DNA from: an uncultured Anaerolineae bacterium
GTDB taxonomy: Bacteria; Chloroflexota; Anaerolineae; Anaerolineales; Villigracilaceae
Direction of reading: 5' to 3'
Assembly (NCBI GenBank): GCA_903838415.1
Contig: CAILYI010000037.1
Span: 1 to 64,000, forward strand
Length of the DNA: 64,000 nucleotides
The position numbers were made by a program, and so were the translations under genes. Positions within the stretch are counted from its first letter, which is position 1. Every line of letters starts with the position of its first letter. The notes beneath the pieces were generated by a model. It saw nothing but the letters and a program-made list of their open reading frames with translations, searched no databases and was not told where the DNA came from. Below, piece after piece: positions 48,604 through 57,253 of this stretch.

Positions 48604-49443
48604 TCAAGGAACGGGGATGAGGGGGGTAATATCCACAGGACGAAAGTCGGTGATGATGAGGACGATTTTAAGCTTGGTGAAATCCACCACCGGCTGGATA
48701 ATGGCCTGCTGAAACAAGTCGGCGTCTCGCTTGCGGACATTCAACACCTGCCCGACGATTAAATCTGCCGGGTAGCCGCCGCCCAGTCCGGACGTAAGCA
48801 CCAATTCACCTGGTTCGAGAGTGACATCTTGCGGAACAAGATCGAGGACCAAGTCGCCGGAAACGTTACCGGTCAAAATCGCTTCCTTTTTGGCTTTTTC
48901 AAGGCGAATATTCACCGCCGAAGATAAATCCGTTATCAATTGAATTCGCGCTGCGCTGTTGATGACTGCATCCACCCGCCCAACAAGACCCTGGTCAGTC
49001 ACAACCGGCATGCCACGTCGCAACCCGTCGTTTGAACCTTTGTCGACGATGACATAACGCAAGAACGGACTTGGATCGCGCCCGATAACGGAGGCCGCTG
49101 TGTATGAGTTTTCCGGATTGGAACGTGAGAAATTGACCAGCGCCGCAAGTGCATCTGCCTGCGATAGGCTGTTTTGCAAAGTTACCACTTGCGCCTGCAA
49201 ACGGGATACTTCCGCTTCAAGTTCCGCGTTTTGCTGACGTAAGGCAACCACATCGCGTGGCACGGTAAAAAAGTCCTGAATAACCACAAAACGCGTGGAT
49301 ATCCAGGACTGCGCAGAAACAATCAGCGTATTGAAATTGCTGGAGATAAAACCAAAGGAGCCACTCAGCGCCAGTGCCAAAACTCCGGCTATCACCAAAA
49401 ATAAAATGGTTGTCTGGACCGAACGGGAAAATAAATCTTTCAT
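48604..49443 (-). CDS. mreC: Rod shape-determining protein MreC
   Basis: The 279-residue protein has an N-terminal membrane helix (about 9-30), a coiled-coil segment (about 65-95) with L-R-Q-Q-N-A-E-L-E-A-E-V pattern, and an external beta-domain. The domain shows the V-I-G-R-D-P-S-P-F and V-V-T-D-Q-G-L-V-G-R-V motifs of MreC. It links cytoplasmic MreB to periplasmic PBP2. It lies 47 bases after mreB and one base before mreD. Confidence 0.93.
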   Translation of the reverse strand: MKDLFSRSVQTTILFLVIAGVLALALSGSFGFISSNFNTLIVSAQSWISTRFVVIQDFFTVPRDVVALRQQNAELEAEVSRLQAQVVTLQNSLSQADALAALVNFSRSNPENSYTAASVIGRDPSPFLRYVIVDKGSNDGLRRGMPVVTDQGLVGRVDAVINSAARIQLITDLSSAVNIRLEKAKKEAILTGNVSGDLVLDLVPQDVTLEPGELVLTSGLGGGYPADLIVGQVLNVRKRDADLFQQAIIQPVVDFTKLKIVLIITDFRPVDITPLIPVP

Positions 49444-49490
49444 ATTTTAAATGTTCATCAAAGAGAAGGCCAGATATTGGCCTCCACATT

Positions 49491-50561
49491 TCAAGCGCTG
49501 TGACGCGTTGAACCGCGCTCCAAGCCCACCAGGTAATGGCGCATCCCTTCAAAGTCACTCAAGACAACGCCCGTACCGCGCGCAACACAAGTCAGGGGAT
49601 CCTCAGCCTGCCAGACGCGCAAATTGAGCTCATCAGCCAATCGATCAGCCAAACCTTGCAGCAAAGCCCCGCCACCCGCCAGGCAAATGCCAGTATCCAT
49701 TAAATCAGCAATAACTTCAGGGGGAACTTCATCGAGCGCATCACGGATGGTATCGACGATAACCTGAACCGAGCCAGAAAGAGCATCGCGCACTTCCACC
49801 GATGAAACTTCAATGGACTCGGGCAGGCCGTTCACAAGATTACGACCGCGAACTTCCATGGTTTTTTCTTGTGGCAGCGGATAGGCTGAACCGATTTTCA
49901 TCTTGACTTGTTCGGCGACGCCTTCACCAATCAACAGGTTATATTTCCCGCGGATATATTGGACAACATCCTGGTCCATTTCATCGCCCGCCACACGCAG
50001 CGACCGAGCGACAACCACACCACCCATCGACATCACGGCGACTTCAGTTGTTCCACCGCCGATATCCACCACCATCGAACCAATCACTTCGTTGACCGGT
50101 AAGCCAGCGCCCAGCGCGGCGGCGATTGGCTCTTCGATCAGGAAAGCCTCGCGCGCACCAGCTGACATGGCGGCATCATAAACAGCGCGTTTCTCAACTT
50201 CAGTAACGCCCGCAGGAATACCGATCACTACTCGCGGTCGGGGCAGCGGCACCACACTCTGCTCATGCACCTGACCAATAAAATAAGTCAACATCACCTG
50301 GGTGACGTCAAATTCGGAAATAACGCCATCACGCACCGGGCGAACAGCAATCACATTTCCCGTGGTGCGTCCCATCATTTCTTTGGCTTTTTGTCCCACC
50401 GCCAATGGTGTGCGCGTACGTTTCTCGATGGTCACCCAGGATGGCTCGTTGATAACGATGCCTCTGTTCTTGACATAGACCAATGTATTGGCTGTTCCCA
50501 AGTCAATGCCGATGTCCAATGAAAACAGGCCTAGTAGCCAGTTGATGGGATTAAATGCCAA
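49491..50561 (-). CDS. mreB: Rod shape-determining actin homologue MreB
   Basis: The 356-residue protein has the actin-fold phosphate loops D-I-G-I-D-L-G-T-A-N-T and V-D-I-G-G-G-T-T-E, the V-V-I-G-I-P-A-G connect segment and A-G-G-G-A-L-L-Q-G near the end. The short N-terminal I-N-W-L-L-G-L-F-S stretch is an amphipathic membrane-binding helix. The start is probably TTG at 50561, which has GAGGAG at proper spacing; an upstream frame to 50585 has no ribosome site. It organises wall elongation in the cytoplasm beneath the membrane. It is the first gene of the minus-strand unit that runs to gltX. Confidence 0.95.
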   Translation of the reverse strand: MAFNPINWLLGLFSLDIGIDLGTANTLVYVKNRGIVINEPSWVTIEKRTRTPLAVGQKAKEMMGRTTGNVIAVRPVRDGVISEFDVTQVMLTYFIGQVHEQSVVPLPRPRVVIGIPAGVTEVEKRAVYDAAMSAGAREAFLIEEPIAAALGAGLPVNEVIGSMVVDIGGGTTEVAVMSMGGVVVARSLRVAGDEMDQDVVQYIRGKYNLLIGEGVAEQVKMKIGSAYPLPQEKTMEVRGRNLVNGLPESIEVSSVEVRDALSGSVQVIVDTIRDALDEVPPEVIADLMDTGICLAGGGALLQGLADRLADELNLRVWQAEDPLTCVARGTGVVLSDFEGMRHYLVGLERGSTRHSA

Positions 50562-50608
50562 GGTGTGCTCCTCAATTAAATACAATAATTTCTAAAAATT
50601 ATATAAAT

Positions 50609-50617
50609 ATTATACCA
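50609..50617 (-). promoter_or_regulatory. Extended -10 promoter of the mreB unit
   Basis: On the minus strand TG-G-TATAAT (TGnTATAAT) lies about 50 bases upstream of the mreB start. The following leader is very AT-rich. No good -35 box is present, which fits an extended -10 promoter. Confidence 0.6.
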
Positions 50618-50747
50618 TGTGCAAAAGTGAAGCCTTTATCGATTATAAATATTCAGTGGCGTTCATGGAATTTAGCTGCTCAACCGCAACGAAGTGAGTA
50701 AAATTGGGTTTAGATTCTCACTAACTCAAATCCGCCGGGAGGAAACC

Positions 50748-51602
50748 ATGCCTAAAGTCGCCATCGTTACCGATAGCACCGCTTACATTCCTAAAGATTA
50801 TATCGAGCAATACAAGATTATCGTAGTTCCGCAAATACTTATTTGGAAAGATCAGATTTATGAAGACGGCGTAAGCATTCAGCCGGATGAATTTTACCAG
50901 CGCTTGGCAACTGCCAAAACAATGCCGACTACTTCCCAGGTATCCATCGTCAATATGCAAAAGACCTTTTCAGCATTGGTGGAACAGGATTACGATGTTC
51001 TTGGAATCTTTATTTCTGCCAAGCTTTCCGGTACCATTCAATCTGCGCTACAAGGGCGAGAAGCACTTGCCAAAGGCAAGGAAAAGGTCGAAATTGTGGA
51101 CAGCAACGCAACCGCCATGGCGATGGGTTTCCAGGTTCTGGCGACTGCCAGAGCTGCCACAGAAGGCGCCTCGCTGGCTGAATGCAAAGCGCTGGCAGAT
51201 CAAGTCCGTGATCATACCGGGGTTTATTTCGTGGTTGATACGCTGGAATTTCTTCACCGGGGCGGTCGTATTGGTGGCGCACAGCGCTTGTTAGGAAACG
51301 CCCTCAACCTTAAGCCGATCCTGGCCTTGCAGGATGGAAAAGTGGAAGCCATGGAACGCATCCGCACAAAAGGCAAAGCGGTGGAACGCTTGATTGAAAT
51401 CGTCGCTGAACAAACAGCGGGGAAACCGCTTGTCCGCCTGGCATCCTTGCATGCAAATGCGGCTGCTGAGGGCAAGGATGTCTTGGAGCGTGCAACCAAA
51501 TTGATTAAACCGGTCGAATCAATTTTCACCAGTGTCAGCCCGGTCGTGGGCACACATGCCGGGCCAGGGACGGTCGGTCTGGCTTACATGACCGATTTCT
51601 AA
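50748..51602 (+). CDS. DegV family fatty-acid-binding protein (first of a tandem pair)
   Basis: The 284-residue protein has the DegV pattern: I-V-T-D-S-T-A-Y near the N-terminus, T-S-Q-V-S at about residue 63, S-x-K-L-S-G-T-x-Q-S, and a C-terminal P-V-V-G-T-H-A-G-P-G-T-V-G. DegV/FakB proteins hold a fatty acid for phosphorylation by FakA kinase; no fakA is in this window. The ATG at 50748 has GGAGGA upstream; an upstream start at 50694 has no support. The next gene is its close paralogue. Confidence 0.92.
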   Translation: MPKVAIVTDSTAYIPKDYIEQYKIIVVPQILIWKDQIYEDGVSIQPDEFYQRLATAKTMPTTSQVSIVNMQKTFSALVEQDYDVLGIFISAKLSGTIQSALQGREALAKGKEKVEIVDSNATAMAMGFQVLATARAATEGASLAECKALADQVRDHTGVYFVVDTLEFLHRGGRIGGAQRLLGNALNLKPILALQDGKVEAMERIRTKGKAVERLIEIVAEQTAGKPLVRLASLHANAAAEGKDVLERATKLIKPVESIFTSVSPVVGTHAGPGTVGLAYMTDF

Positions 51603-51610
51603 AATGTTCC

Positions 51611-51651
51611 AATCAAAAAGAGCGTTCCGGCCTGGAACGCTCTTTTTGATT
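51611..51651 (+). terminator. Rho-independent terminator between the DegV genes
   Basis: An 18-bp perfect inverted repeat (51611-51628 with 51634-51651) has a five-base loop and A and T runs, so the two degV genes are separate units. Confidence 0.92.
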
Positions 51652-51697
51652 GATTATTGCTTTATAATGCGCCATCTTGTTTTATCAAAGGAATACG

Positions 51698-52549
51698 ATG
51701 AAAAAGGTTGCGATTTTAACAGACAGTACGGCTTATCTTCCCCAGAATTTCGTCGACCAGCATGAGATTTCCAGCGTGCCGCTAGTGGTGATTTGGGAAC
51801 AGGAAACTTTTGAAGATAACGTTACAATTACCCCAACTGAGTTTTATTCACGTCTCAAGACAGCGAAAATTATGCCCAGCACTTCCCAGCCATCAGTTGG
51901 GAAAATGCAATCAGTCATGACTTCGCTGCTCACCCAGGGATATGACGTTATGGGGATATTCATCTCATCCAAGCTTTCGGGCACAGTTCAATCCGCAATG
52001 CAGGCGCGCGATTTGCTGCCAAAAGGAAGCCAGGTGGAAATATTCGACAGCGAAAGCACCACGATCGCGATGGGATTTCAAGTGCTCGCCGCTGCCCGCG
52101 CCGCGGCGGATGGCGCCTCGCTCAGTGAATGCCGCGCCGTCGCCGAAAAGGCGCGTCAGCAGAGCGGCGTCTATTTTATGGTGGATACGTTAGAATTTTT
52201 GTATCGTGGCGGACGAATTGGTGGAGCGCAGCGGTTTTTGGGAACCGCGCTCAACCTGAAGCCGATTTTATTCATGCACCAGGGAAAGATCGAAGCCCTG
52301 GAACGAGTTCGGACAAAAGGCAAGGCGCTCGACAGGCTGATCGAACTGGTGGCAGAAAAATGTGACGGCGGGACTCCCGTCCGGCTCGCTAGCGCTCATG
52401 CCAATTCTCCGGTCGAAGCACAGGCTCTATTAGATAAAGCCGGGGAGCTGCTCTCCCCGATCGAGTCAATCACATGCGAGCTGAGTCCGGTGGTTGGAAC
52501 GCACGTCGGGCCTGGAACTTTGGCTCTCGCCTACATGACCGGGATGTAA
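51698..52549 (+). CDS. DegV family fatty-acid-binding protein (second of a tandem pair)
   Basis: The 283-residue protein aligns with its upstream neighbour end to end without large gaps (for example both have T-D-S-T-A-Y, the F-I-S-x-K-L-S-G-T motif and Y/F-M/V-V-D-T-L-E-F-L). The two clearly arose by tandem duplication. Differences cluster in residues lining the expected lipid pocket and in the N-terminal third, so a different acyl preference is possible. It has its own TATAAT box (51663-51668) and AAAGGAA before the ATG. Confidence 0.92.
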   Translation: MKKVAILTDSTAYLPQNFVDQHEISSVPLVVIWEQETFEDNVTITPTEFYSRLKTAKIMPSTSQPSVGKMQSVMTSLLTQGYDVMGIFISSKLSGTVQSAMQARDLLPKGSQVEIFDSESTTIAMGFQVLAAARAAADGASLSECRAVAEKARQQSGVYFMVDTLEFLYRGGRIGGAQRFLGTALNLKPILFMHQGKIEALERVRTKGKALDRLIELVAEKCDGGTPVRLASAHANSPVEAQALLDKAGELLSPIESITCELSPVVGTHVGPGTLALAYMTGM

Positions 52550-52564
52550 AGAAGCTGACAGAGG

Positions 52565-52587
52565 CGACTCGCCTTTCGTGCGAGTCG
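52565..52587 (+). terminator. Weak hairpin after the second DegV gene
   Basis: An 8-bp perfect stem (CGACTCGC / GCGAGTCG) with a 7-base loop is followed by A-rich sequence without a T run. It may stop or stabilise the degV transcript. Confidence 0.5.
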
Positions 52588-52613
52588 AAAGATAAGGGGA
52601 ATCCGTCAAACCA

Positions 52614-52678
52614 ACATGGCGGATAAAGGCCTGAAACCCGGTAAAATTTTCCGGGCAGAATCAGTCTATCCGCCATGT
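52614..52678. repeat. Nested inverted repeat upstream of udk
   Basis: A 12-bp perfect outer repeat (ACATGGCGGATA at 52614-52625, complement at 52667-52678) encloses an inner CCGG-type hairpin (CCCGG at 52637-52641 and CCGGG at 52651-52655) around AAAATTTT. The structure ends 15 bases before the udk -10 box. No T run follows. Role unknown. Confidence 0.75.
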
Positions 52679-52693
52679 CATCCGCCGATACGT

Positions 52694-52699
52694 TATAAT
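52694..52699 (+). promoter_or_regulatory. -10 box of the predicted leaderless udk transcript
   Basis: TATAAT is followed after 6 bases by the ATG at 52706, with no Shine-Dalgarno sequence. Confidence 0.6.
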
Positions 52700-52705
52700 G
52701 CGGAC

Positions 52706-53332
52706 ATGACCACCACGCACATTCCGCTTATCATTGGCATCGCCGGAGGTTCCGGTTCCGGCAAAACCACCGTGGCGCAGGAAATTTTAAACCGGGTTGG
52801 CCCGGAGAAAATTGCTTACCTGCCACACGATGCGTATTACAAAGACCTGAGCGGTCTGCCACCCGTCCAAAAGGCGGAAGTAAATTTCGATCATCCGAAT
52901 TCGCTCGAAACTGAGCTTTTGGCTCAACATGTGAAACAACTCAGAGACGGATTTCCGGTCGAACTGCCCGTGTACGATTTTTCCACGCACAGCCGGACAG
53001 AAAGAACGATCCCGATTACGCCACATCGTGTGATCGTGGTGGAAGGGATTTTGATTTTTGCCGAACCGGAATTGCGCCCACTGTTTGACATCAAGATTTT
53101 CGTGGACACAGATTCGGACTTACGCTTTATTCGCCGTTTGCAAAGGGATATTTCTGAGCGCGGTCGAACACCTGAATCGGTGGTGAAGCAATATCTCAAA
53201 ACGGTGCGCCCTATGCACCTTGAGTTTGTTGAACCGTCGAAACGGTATGCGGATGTGATTATTCCCGAAGGTGGTTTTAACGCTGCTGCGCTGGATATGG
53301 TGGTGGCGCGTATTGAAGCAATGCTGAGATAA
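52706..53332 (+). CDS. udk: Uridine kinase
   Basis: The 208-residue enzyme phosphorylates uridine or cytidine in pyrimidine salvage. It has the P-loop G-I-A-G-G-S-G-S-G-K-T-T (about residues 10-21), the L-P-H-D-A-Y-Y-K-D substrate segment, F-D-H-P-N-S and Y-D-F-S-T-H-S-R-T, and the V-V-E-G-I-L-I-F Walker B equivalent. An in-frame ATG at 52616 would add 30 residues encoded by the inverted repeat; the TATAAT box six bases before 52706 supports the shorter form. Cyclophilin follows 33 bases later. Confidence 0.93.
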   Translation: MTTTHIPLIIGIAGGSGSGKTTVAQEILNRVGPEKIAYLPHDAYYKDLSGLPPVQKAEVNFDHPNSLETELLAQHVKQLRDGFPVELPVYDFSTHSRTERTIPITPHRVIVVEGILIFAEPELRPLFDIKIFVDTDSDLRFIRRLQRDISERGRTPESVVKQYLKTVRPMHLEFVEPSKRYADVIIPEGGFNAAALDMVVARIEAMLR

Positions 53333-53365
53333 ATTCGTAAATTAAATTTCGAAAGGATAATTTAT

Positions 53366-53881
53366 ATGGCTCCCAAGCAATGGTCCACCCCACCCGAAAT
53401 GGTAATTGACCCAAAGAAGAAATATGTCGCCACGATCTCAACCGATAAAGGCGATATGGTTATTGAGTTATTCGCAGACAAAACCCCAAAAACGGTGAAT
53501 AATTTTGTCTTTTTATCGCGCGAAGGCTATTATGATGAAACAATTTTCCATCGTGTGATTAACGATTTCATGGCTCAGGGCGGCGACCCGACCGGTTCCG
53601 GTCGCGGCGGCCCTGGTTATCGCTTTGCGGATGAATTCCACCCATCTCTCAGACACAACAAACCTGGCATACTTTCGATGGCCAACGCCGGACCGGGCAC
53701 AAATGGTTCCCAGTTTTTCATCACCCATGTACCCACGCCTCATCTGGATGGCAAACATGCGGTTTTTGGACAAATTACCGGCGGTATGGATGTGCTGATG
53801 GCAATCCCGGCGCGCGACCCGATGCGCCCCGAATATCCTGGCGTGAAAATCAATTCAATTACCATCACTGAAAGCGAATAA
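53366..53881 (+). CDS. Cyclophilin-type peptidyl-prolyl cis-trans isomerase
   Basis: The 171-residue cyclophilin has the catalytic-site blocks [15 protein letters not shown] and the later G-S-Q-F-F-I-T-H segment, followed by L-D-G-K-H-A-V-F-G. No signal peptide or lipobox is present, so it acts in the cytoplasm on proline bonds during folding. AAAGGATAA precedes the ATG. It sits between udk and a VTT membrane protein, probably in one transcript. Confidence 0.94.
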   Translation: MAPKQWSTPPEMVIDPKKKYVATISTDKGDMVIELFADKTPKTVNNFVFLSREGYYDETIFHRVINDFMAQGGDPTGSGRGGPGYRFADEFHPSLRHNKPGILSMANAGPGTNGSQFFITHVPTPHLDGKHAVFGQITGGMDVLMAIPARDPMRPEYPGVKINSITITESE

Positions 53882-53887
53882 GCTTGC

Positions 53888-54436
53888 ATGTCAACTGAGC
53901 GCCGCACAACATTTTTTCGGGTACTCAGTTTGCTGGCGGTGATCGCCATCAGTGTTTGGATTTTCAGCATCCGCGACAAGGCCAGTGAGTTGGCGGCCTT
54001 CGGTTATCCAGGGATTTTCGTTATCTCCATATTAGCAAATGCCACCGTCCTGCTCCCGGCTCCGGGAGTGGCGGTGGTTTTTGCTATGGGTGGGATTTTC
54101 AACCCTTTGATTGTGGGAGTCGTCGCCGGAGTAGGCAGTGGAATTGGTGAACTCTCGGGCTATCTGGCCGGATATAGTGGTCAGGCAGTGATTGAACGCG
54201 GCAATATTTATAATAAAATTCATCCGTACATCGAAAAGTATGGCTCCGCGACGATATTCATCCTGGCGGCCATTCCAAATCCTTTTTTTGATTTGGGCGG
54301 AATTGCCGCGGGGGTATTAAAAATGCCCGTGGGTAAGTTTTTGATCTGGTGTATTTTGGGAAAGATCATCAAAATGCTGATTTTTGCTTATGCCGGGGCG
54401 TATTCTATCGAGTGGCTGTTCCAATTTTTGCGCTGA
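53888..54436 (+). CDS. VTT/SNARE-associated (DedA-like) membrane protein
   Basis: The 182-residue protein has an N-terminal membrane helix (about 11-28), a VTT domain with the G-V-G-S-G-I-G-E-L-S-G-Y-L-A-G segment, and re-entrant hydrophobic stretches. The A-I-P-N-P-F-F-D-L-G-G-I-A-A-G block matches the R-x(or N)-P-x-x-D-x-x-G region of DedA/YdjX proteins, which act as lipid scramblases or transporters. The canonical Arg of that block is replaced (A-I-P-N-P). It starts 6 bases after the cyclophilin stop. Confidence 0.83.
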   Translation: MSTERRTTFFRVLSLLAVIAISVWIFSIRDKASELAAFGYPGIFVISILANATVLLPAPGVAVVFAMGGIFNPLIVGVVAGVGSGIGELSGYLAGYSGQAVIERGNIYNKIHPYIEKYGSATIFILAAIPNPFFDLGGIAAGVLKMPVGKFLIWCILGKIIKMLIFAYAGAYSIEWLFQFLR

Positions 54437-54617
54437 CAATTCCGTTTGAGCAGTATTATCAAGTTGTGAGGCACGCCTTCAAGCTTGGGGAAATTTTTCA
54501 CGACCAGATGAAACAATTGGTTGAGTAATAGTCGACAATCATGCTTTATTAAATGTACTTAGTCTCAAAATGGCGATATAATTTATTTACTGATTTTTCA
54601 AGTTCAAGGAGGCTACT

Positions 54618-55256
54618 ATGCTCGTCGGCGAACGAATGTCGAAACCCGTAATCACAATTCCCCCCGATATGCCCATCACGGATGCTCTCAATTTAATGAA
54701 AAAAGAGCATATTCGGCGCGCGCCAGTCACAAAGAACAGCAAACTGGTTGGAATTGTGTCAGACAAAGACCTGCTCAATGCTTCACCTTCACCGGTGACA
54801 ACATTAAGCATCTGGGAAATGAACTACCTGCTTAGCAAAGTAACCGTTTCAGAAGTCATGACCAGTAATGTCATGACGGTCGCCGAAGACACCCCGATCG
54901 AGCAAGCCGCCCGCATCATGGCCGACAATAAAATTGGCGGTCTGCCTGTTTTACGTGATGGGCACGTTGTTGGCATCATCACCGAAACTGACCTGTTTAA
55001 GGTTTTCCTTGAATTGCTGGGCGCCCGTGAAGCCGGTGTACGCGTGACTGCGCTCATCGATGATCAACCCGGCCAACTTGCCCATATCACCGAAGCCATC
55101 AGCGAGAAAAAAGGCAACTTTATTTCTTTCGGCCAATTTACCGGCGAGAACCCCACCAATAAAATTGTCACCTTCAAAATCAAGGGGTTGACTCAGGAAG
55201 AAGTCAAGGCGGCCATCAGCCCGGTCGTCAAAGAAATACTGGACATCCGCTCGTAA
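54618..55256 (+). CDS. CBS-pair protein with C-terminal ACT domain
   Basis: The 212-residue protein has two CBS domains (about 1-60 and 75-135; M-S-K-P-V-I-T-I and M-T-S-N-V-M-T-V entries) and a C-terminal ACT domain (about 142-205). CBS pairs sense adenine nucleotides and ACT domains bind amino acids, so this is probably a stand-alone regulatory protein of the AcuB type. CAAGGAGG precedes the ATG. A TATAAT box lies at 54577-54582. The 54437-54617 gap upstream otherwise shows no gene I can support. Confidence 0.88.
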   Translation: MLVGERMSKPVITIPPDMPITDALNLMKKEHIRRAPVTKNSKLVGIVSDKDLLNASPSPVTTLSIWEMNYLLSKVTVSEVMTSNVMTVAEDTPIEQAARIMADNKIGGLPVLRDGHVVGIITETDLFKVFLELLGAREAGVRVTALIDDQPGQLAHITEAISEKKGNFISFGQFTGENPTNKIVTFKIKGLTQEEVKAAISPVVKEILDIRS

Positions 55257-55260
55257 AAGG

Positions 55261-55288
55261 AAAACCGGCCTCTCACGAGGCCGGTTTT
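55261..55288. terminator. Bidirectional terminator
   Basis: A 12-bp perfect stem (AAAACCGGCCTC at 55261-55272, complement at 55277-55288) has a TCAC loop and a following T run, between the converging CBS and rluB genes. Confidence 0.92.
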
Positions 55289-55293
55289 TTTAT

Positions 55294-56265
55294 TTATCTT
55301 GGTTTCCTGATGGAAGGCTTGCGTCCGGCTTCGGGCCGTTCGCGGCGCACAGCAGGTTTATCCATCCCTGAAGGTGGGCGTGTGCGCCCTTTGGGACGAT
55401 CCGTTTCATTAGGTGGACGCGTGCGTCGGGTAGGTTTTCCCGGGGTTGTGGGCGGAGGGGTGCGTCCCGGGATTTTTCTTTCCGCTTTTGGGCGGGTATT
55501 CAGAGGGGGTTTTTTCCTGGTCATATCCGGGAAGGCAGGCAAACCAGGGCGATCCTCTTTCAGCGCCACAATTTCTTGAGGGGTCAGATAACGCCATTCG
55601 CCCGGTTTCAAATTTCCTAAAAGCAGATTCCCAATCCGCACGCGGACAATCCGCACGACCGGCAGCGCCAGGATGGCGCCAATCTCACGAATCTGGCGTT
55701 TGCGGCCTTCGCGCATGACGATACGCAACCAGGCGCCCTTCCCTGCCAGCGAATCGATGCGCACTTCGGCGCGTTGGGTTTTGTAACCATCTTCCAGCAC
55801 CACGCCGCGCTGCCAGGTTGCCAATTGTTCAGTATCAGGTTGGCGCGCGAGTAACACGCGATATTCCTTTGAGTGGCCATGCGATGGGTGCGTCAGTTTC
55901 TGCGCCAGTTCGCCATCATTGGTCATCAAAACCAGGCCTTCGCTCTCAAAATCCAGGCGACCGACCGGGTACAAGCGCTCACTGACCGGAATCAGATCTC
56001 GCACAGTTTGGCGGGAATCACCCTGCTCTGCATCGACGGTCGAAAGCACATAGCGCGGCTTATGCAAAGCAATATACACTTTTTGCTCTGCCGGTTTAAT
56101 GGCGCGTCCATCTACTGAAATTTTATCCGTCACCGGGTCAGCCTTCTGACCAATGACGGCAACTGTGCCATTGACGCGCACGCGCCCGGCAATAATATAT
56201 TCTTCACAATCGCGCCGGGAACCAAGCCCGGCCTGAGCCATAATCTTCTGTAAGCGTTCTTCCAT
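55294..56265 (-). CDS. rluB: 23S rRNA pseudouridine synthase (RluB/RsuA family) with long basic tail
   Basis: The 323-residue protein has an N-terminal S4 RNA-binding domain (about 1-58), then the RsuA-type catalytic domain with the Asp in V-G-R-L-D-F-E-S-E-G-L and the later K-G-A-W-L-R-I-V-M-R-E-G-R-K-R-Q-I-R block. It converts uridine to pseudouridine in rRNA; RluB is the best fit. From about residue 245 the chain is a low-complexity tail rich in Arg, Lys, Pro and Thr, with repeated T-R-P-P and R-x-x-P units. The ATG at 56265 lies 7 bases after a TATAAT box. Confidence 0.9.
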   Translation of the reverse strand: MEERLQKIMAQAGLGSRRDCEEYIIAGRVRVNGTVAVIGQKADPVTDKISVDGRAIKPAEQKVYIALHKPRYVLSTVDAEQGDSRQTVRDLIPVSERLYPVGRLDFESEGLVLMTNDGELAQKLTHPSHGHSKEYRVLLARQPDTEQLATWQRGVVLEDGYKTQRAEVRIDSLAGKGAWLRIVMREGRKRQIREIGAILALPVVRIVRVRIGNLLLGNLKPGEWRYLTPQEIVALKEDRPGLPAFPDMTRKKPPLNTRPKAERKIPGRTPPPTTPGKPTRRTRPPNETDRPKGRTRPPSGMDKPAVRRERPEAGRKPSIRKPR

Positions 56266-56272
56266 GCCATCC

Positions 56273-56278
56273 ATTATA
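56273..56278 (-). promoter_or_regulatory. -10 box of the predicted leaderless rluB transcript
   Basis: TATAAT on the minus strand is followed after 7 bases by the ATG at 56265. An alternative ATG lies within that spacer and would be upstream of the expected start point. Confidence 0.55.
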
Positions 56279-56400
56279 ACCGACACCTTACGGAGATGTT
56301 GGCAAACGAGTGCATGTCAAAACAGATGCAACGCCTCGCACATTCGCGCGAGCGCGGCGATGTGGTACGATAGGGCGATTTCACTTTAACCGAGGCAAAA

Positions 56401-57219
56401 TTGATAAAATTGATTGCCATCGATCTCGATGGAACACTCTATAATTCTGATCACCAACTGACCCAGCCCGGCCGCGAGGCCGTTTGGAAAGCAAAAGACG
56501 CCGGACTACAACCCGTCATCGTGACCGGTCGCGGACGGCGAGGCGCAGAAAACGCACTTAACCTGCTTGAAATGGATTTGCCGTACATTTGCTCGGCTGG
56601 CGCGTTGTTGCGTTCCGGTTTGGATGGAGAAACCATCCACGCCTGGACTTTTCACCATCACGACGAGCTAATGCCCCTGATAACGTTCACCCGTCATAAC
56701 GGCACCGGCTTGATCGCCGAAAGCCCGGAAGGTACCGCCTACTGGTTTGGACCGGATGCGATGAGCACAGTCTTTGATCCGCTCACGCTGAAGGAAAGCG
56801 TCCGCTCTTTTGATCCAGAAAAAGACTTCGACCGGCCTCTGCTCAAGTTTACAGTCGCAGCCGAAACCAAACTACTGGCAAAAGCGGAAGAAGTCATCCA
56901 GGCTGAATGTCCGTCGCTGCACTACGTTTATTCAGGCGTGCAATATATCGATTTGACCGTCGATGGCGCCAACAAAGGCAGCGCACTGCATGAGCTGGCG
57001 CTCAGGCTAAACCTGCAACCCGATGAAATTGCCGCCATCGGTGATCAATCGATTGACATGCAAATGCTCGAATATGCCGGTCTGCCTATCGCCATGGCAA
57101 ACGCAGTGCCGACCTTGAAAGCGGTCGCAAAATGGATTGCCCCTTCCAACGATGATAATGGCGTGGGCTGGGCAATCGATGAAATCATCAAGCAAAATAT
57201 GCTTGAATCCAGCCTGTAA
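56401..57219 (+). CDS. Cof-type HAD hydrolase (sugar phosphatase-like)
   Basis: The 272-residue enzyme has HAD motif I in D-L-D-G-T-L-Y-N, motif II around V-T-G-R-G, the Lys of motif III in the cap-following segment, and motif IV in [10 protein letters not shown]. The cap is of type C2B, so it is a Cof-family phosphatase acting on sugar phosphates or similar. The start is TTG at 56401 with GAGG upstream. It leads a three-gene unit with an esterase and an MFS transporter. The substrate is unknown. Confidence 0.88.
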   Translation: MIKLIAIDLDGTLYNSDHQLTQPGREAVWKAKDAGLQPVIVTGRGRRGAENALNLLEMDLPYICSAGALLRSGLDGETIHAWTFHHHDELMPLITFTRHNGTGLIAESPEGTAYWFGPDAMSTVFDPLTLKESVRSFDPEKDFDRPLLKFTVAAETKLLAKAEEVIQAECPSLHYVYSGVQYIDLTVDGANKGSALHELALRLNLQPDEIAAIGDQSIDMQMLEYAGLPIAMANAVPTLKAVAKWIAPSNDDNGVGWAIDEIIKQNMLESSL

Positions 57220-57253
57220 CTCAAACCAATCCAACTTCAGGAAAGGGAATCCC

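Noticed and set aside
54437-54540. Open tail frame after the VTT gene, possibly a gene remnant
   Set aside because: About 20-30 codons without start signal or recognisable family; chance reading frame cannot be excluded.
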